From contig QNEM01000082.1 in NCBI GenBank assembly GCA_003645215.1, positions 1 through 8,020 on the forward strand: DNA of 8,020 bases, read 5' to 3'. The position numbers were made by a program, and so were the translations under genes. The stretch comes from Gammaproteobacteria bacterium (GTDB lineage: Bacteria > Pseudomonadota > Gammaproteobacteria > Eutrophobiales > Eutrophobiaceae). How positions within the stretch are numbered: position 1 is the first letter of the stretch; each line of letters starts with the position of its first letter. Under the pieces are notes generated by a model. The model saw only the letters and a program-made list of their open reading frames with translations. It ran no database searches and was not told where the DNA came from. Below are positions 6,114 through 8,020 of the stretch, piece after piece.

Positions 6114-7409
6114 ATGCGTAAACTGTATTTAATTTTGTGTTTTATGTTGCCCATCTCTGCGTTTGCAGGGCAGGTGACAATGCAGAATGTCCGCATCTGG
6201 GCAGCACCTGACAACACGCGTGTAGTTTTCGATGTCTCTGGCCGGGTTGAGCACAAACTGGAATTACTCTCCAATCCTGATCGTCTGGTCGTTGATATTA
6301 AAAACGCAAAAATGCCCCAGGCAATCGGTCAGCCTGTTAGGGCAGACAGGTATCTGAATAAGGTTCGCAGTGCCGAAAGGAACAAGTCGGATTTACGTGT
6401 TGTCTTTGATTTAAAGAAAAATATCGAAATGCGTAGCTTCCTGTTACAACCCAACCGGCAGTATGGCCATCGTCTGGTCATTGATCTCTATGATGAAAAC
6501 AAGCAGGACATAGCCACACCGTTAATCACACAGGCAGATAACAATCGATCAAAGGATGTCATTATCGCAGTCGATGCGGGCCATGGTGGGGACGACCCCG
6601 GTGCCACGGGGCCACACGGGGTCCGGGAAAAGGATGTAACGCTACAGATTGCCAGAAATCTGGTGCATCTAATCAATCAGGAATATGGCATGAAGGCTGT
6701 ACTCATCCGGGAAGGTGACTATTTTCTCAGCCTACGTAACCGAATCGGCAAAGCCAGGGAGCACAAGGCAGATCTGTTTATTTCTATTCACGCTGATGCC
6801 TTTAGAGATCCCAGGGTCAAGGGTTCCTCTGTTTATATCCTGTCTAACAGGGGGGCAAGTAGTGAGGCAGCTAAATGGCTGGCCGAGCGAGAAAATGCTG
6901 CTGATCTCGTTGGTGGTGTCAGCCTTGACGATAAAGATGATGTGCTGGCATCGGTGCTACTGGATCTTTCCCAAACTGCCAGTCTTGAGGCCAGTATCGG
7001 TGTTGCTGACAGGGTTCTGTATGACCTGAAAAAATTGGGTAAAACTCATAAAAAATATGTGCAGTCGGCAGGCTTTGCAGTTCTAAAGTCACCGGACATT
7101 CCCTCGATACTGGTCGAAACTGCCTATATCTCTAATCCTGAGGAAGAAAAAAATCTAAAGAATGCTGCCTATCAGACCAAACTTGCCAAGGCACTGTTGA
7201 GCGGTCTGAAAGGCTACTTCACGGACTACGCCCCGGAAGGAACATTGCTTGCTGCTGCTGCGACTCGAAAATATGTCATAGTGCGGGGAGATACACTCTC
7301 AGGTATTGCCCAGAGATACAGCGTCAGCATGAATACACTACGTGATTCGAATCGATTGAAAAATGACAGGATTCGGGTCGGTCAGGTTCTGAATATTCCG
7401 ACAATCTAG
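6114..7409 (+). CDS. amiB: N-acetylmuramoyl-L-alanine amidase, AMIN-Amidase_3-LysM (AmiB/AmiC type)
   Basis: This 431-residue periplasmic zinc amidase cuts the bond between muramic acid and L-Ala to split septal peptidoglycan during division. It has a signal peptide (residues 1-18, cleavage after AFA). An AMIN domain (about 20-125) targets it to the septum. The Amidase_3 domain (about 149-370) has zinc ligands His157 (DAGHGG), Glu172 (VREKD) and His226 (SIHAD), and catalytic Glu335 (VETAYISNPEEE). A C-terminal LysM (about 386-429) has the VRGDTLSGIAQRY motif. The insert NAADLVGGVSLDDKDDVLAS (261-280) corresponds to the autoinhibitory segment that EnvC or NlpD activators relieve in this class. 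Position after tsaE matches amiB; some annotations name the same architecture AmiC. An AAGG 2 nt from the ATG is close for a Shine-Dalgarno sequence, but the signal peptide supports this start. Confidence 0.95.
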   Translation: MRKLYLILCFMLPISAFAGQVTMQNVRIWAAPDNTRVVFDVSGRVEHKLELLSNPDRLVVDIKNAKMPQAIGQPVRADRYLNKVRSAERNKSDLRVVFDLKKNIEMRSFLLQPNRQYGHRLVIDLYDENKQDIATPLITQADNNRSKDVIIAVDAGHGGDDPGATGPHGVREKDVTLQIARNLVHLINQEYGMKAVLIREGDYFLSLRNRIGKAREHKADLFISIHADAFRDPRVKGSSVYILSNRGASSEAAKWLAERENAADLVGGVSLDDKDDVLASVLLDLSQTASLEASIGVADRVLYDLKKLGKTHKKYVQSAGFAVLKSPDIPSILVETAYISNPEEEKNLKNAAYQTKLAKALLSGLKGYFTDYAPEGTLLAAAATRKYVIVRGDTLSGIAQRYSVSMNTLRDSNRLKNDRIRVGQVLNIPTI

Positions 7410-7499
7410 ATTGGTAATTCAGTAGAATCACTTTACTAAATACCCTTCCACCTTTCTTTCGCAGTGATGTCATTTTGGTAAGACCAGGATTGATGATAA

Positions 7500-7524
7500 T
7501 TAATGAGGAATCCTTCTTCATTAA
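7500..7524. repeat. AT-rich hairpin between amidase and higB
   Basis: TTAATGAGGAA (7500-7510) pairs with TTCTTCATTAA (7514-7524) around a 3-nt loop. The stem is 11 pairs with a single G-T wobble. It lies 90 nt after the amidase stop and 28 nt before the higB -35. No T-run follows, so an intrinsic terminator is doubtful; it may mark the boundary of the inserted module or protect the amidase mRNA end. The rest of 7410-7552 shows nothing I can name. Confidence 0.4.
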
Positions 7525-7552
7525 CATACTTTTAGGCCTTAAAAATACCCAT

Positions 7553-7581
7553 TTGACATTGTAACCTAACAGGTTACAATG
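7553..7581 (+). promoter_or_regulatory. higBA promoter with overlapping palindromic operator
   Basis: A perfect -35 TTGACA (7553-7558) and a near-consensus -10 TACAAT (7575-7580) are 16 bp apart. A perfect inverted repeat, CATTGTAACCT (7557-7567) and AGGTTACAATG (7571-7581) around AAC, covers the end of the -35, the whole spacer and the -10. HigA antitoxins are dimeric HTH proteins that bind such palindromes, so autorepression by HigA or HigBA is the natural reading. The start site would be about 7586-7588. Confidence 0.75.
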
Positions 7582-7587
7582 AGCTTC

Positions 7588-7866
7588 ATGATAATTAGTT
7601 TTGTACATAAAGGATTAGAGCGTTTCTATAAAACTGGTAGATCATCTGGCATTCAAGCTAAACATGCCAAACGCTTAAGGTTAATACTCACCAACCTTGA
7701 TCAGGCAGAAAGCCCACGGGATATGGATTTACCCGGTTTACGGTTACACGAACTAAAAGGCAATCGTAAAAATATTTGGTCAGTTTCTGTCAGTGGTAAT
7801 TGGAGAGTAACATTTCGATTCATAGGCAGGGATGCTGAAATAGTTAATTATGAGGATTATCACTAA
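7588..7866 (+). CDS. higB: Type II toxin HigB (RelE/ParE superfamily)
   Basis: This 92-residue protein is a HigB-type mRNA interferase, which cuts mRNA on the translating ribosome until neutralised by HigA. Family features are dense: the N-terminus MIISFVHKGLERFYKTG (1-17), GIQAKHAKRLRL (21-32), LPGLRLHELKGNRKNIWSVSVSGNWR (48-73, basic and aromatic active-site region) and the C-terminus EIVNYEDYH (84-92). An upstream in-frame ATG at 7579 would add Met-Ser-Phe, but it overlaps the predicted -10 and the operator, so it should lie upstream of the transcript start. The family N-terminus also begins at the 7588 Met. No Shine-Dalgarno sequence precedes 7588, suggesting leaderless translation. The stop TAA overlaps the higA ATG by one base (TAATG), so the pair is translationally coupled, toxin first, as is typical of HigBA. 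Confidence 0.93.
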   Translation: MIISFVHKGLERFYKTGRSSGIQAKHAKRLRLILTNLDQAESPRDMDLPGLRLHELKGNRKNIWSVSVSGNWRVTFRFIGRDAEIVNYEDYH

Positions 7867-8020
7867 TGAGCATGCACAATCCTGCGCACCCAGGTGAAAT
7901 TCTAAAAGAGTTGGTAATCACCTCTTTAGAACTCACCATTACAGACGCATCAGAGCATTTAAATATTAGCCGTAAAACACTTTCAAAAGTCTTAAATGGT
8001 AGAGGTGCAATAACACCAGA
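7866..8020 (+). CDS. higA: Antitoxin HigA, XRE-family (5' part; cut by window end)
   Basis: The frame opens with ATG overlapping the higB stop and stays open to the window edge (51 complete codons). The N-terminus MSMHNPAHPGEILKELVI is diagnostic of HigA/VapI antitoxins. The following TDASEHLNISRKTLSKVLNGR (about 26-46) is the helix-turn-helix, with the SRKTLS recognition-helix motif. HigA binds HigB and represses the higBA promoter through the palindrome at 7557-7581. A second Met at codon 3 (7872) is an alternative start. About half the usual roughly 95-100 residue protein is visible, so integrity of the C-terminus cannot be judged. Confidence 0.93.
   Translation, partial: MSMHNPAHPGEILKELVITSLELTITDASEHLNISRKTLSKVLNGRGAITP

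Noticed and set aside
7557..7581. Integron attC-like site around the CCTAAC/AGGTTA symmetry
   Set aside because: It lacks the paired R''-L''/L'-R' boxes of attC and is positioned as a promoter operator. A HigA operator explains it better.
7324..7608. Minus-strand open frame of 94 codons across the amidase end and the gap before higB
   Set aside because: It overlaps the LysM coding region and the higB promoter, resembles no family, and is best explained as a chance frame.

Overview
The window looks like a chromosomal segment from a gammaproteobacterium of moderate base composition. The strongest clue is gene order: orn, nnr (yjeF), tsaE (yjeE) and a LysM-bearing AmiB-type amidase run on the plus strand in the order known from many Gammaproteobacteria, where mutL, miaA and hfq normally follow. 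A small periplasmic c-type cytochrome beside a Ste24-like protease hints at a respiratory, possibly chemolithotrophic lineage, but this is inference only.

Layout: (1) positions 1-446 hold the C-terminal end of a CrtI/retinol-saturase-like FAD oxidoreductase. (2) After a gene-free 180 bp comes an ACR3-type arsenite exporter (627-1724) with no arsR or arsC beside it. (3) Convergent to it, on the minus strand, is a two-gene unit: a Ste24/M48 membrane metallopeptidase followed 12 nt later by a one-heme cytochrome c. (4) A 99-bp divergent region carries a good sigma70-type promoter for the minus-strand unit, and its -10 overlaps a candidate -10 for orn. (5) orn, nnr and tsaE form a tight plus-strand operon with a 9-nt gap and then a 14-nt overlap. 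(6) A 138-bp AT-rich leader with its own candidate promoter precedes the AMIN-amidase-LysM gene. (7) Where mutL would be expected, the window ends with a HigBA toxin-antitoxin module: complete higB and the 5' part of higA.

Functionally, most of the window is housekeeping: nanoRNA degradation (Orn), repair of hydrated NAD(P)H (Nnr), t6A tRNA modification (TsaE) and septal peptidoglycan splitting (AmiB). The accessory pieces are the arsenite pump and the HigBA module. The HigBA control region is the most striking non-coding element. A consensus -35 and a near-consensus -10 are overlaid by a perfect 11-bp inverted repeat, and the predicted transcription start falls at the family-supported HigB start codon, which suggests a leaderless message. 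I found no CRISPR array, insertion sequence, rRNA or tRNA, and no clearly new multi-gene system.
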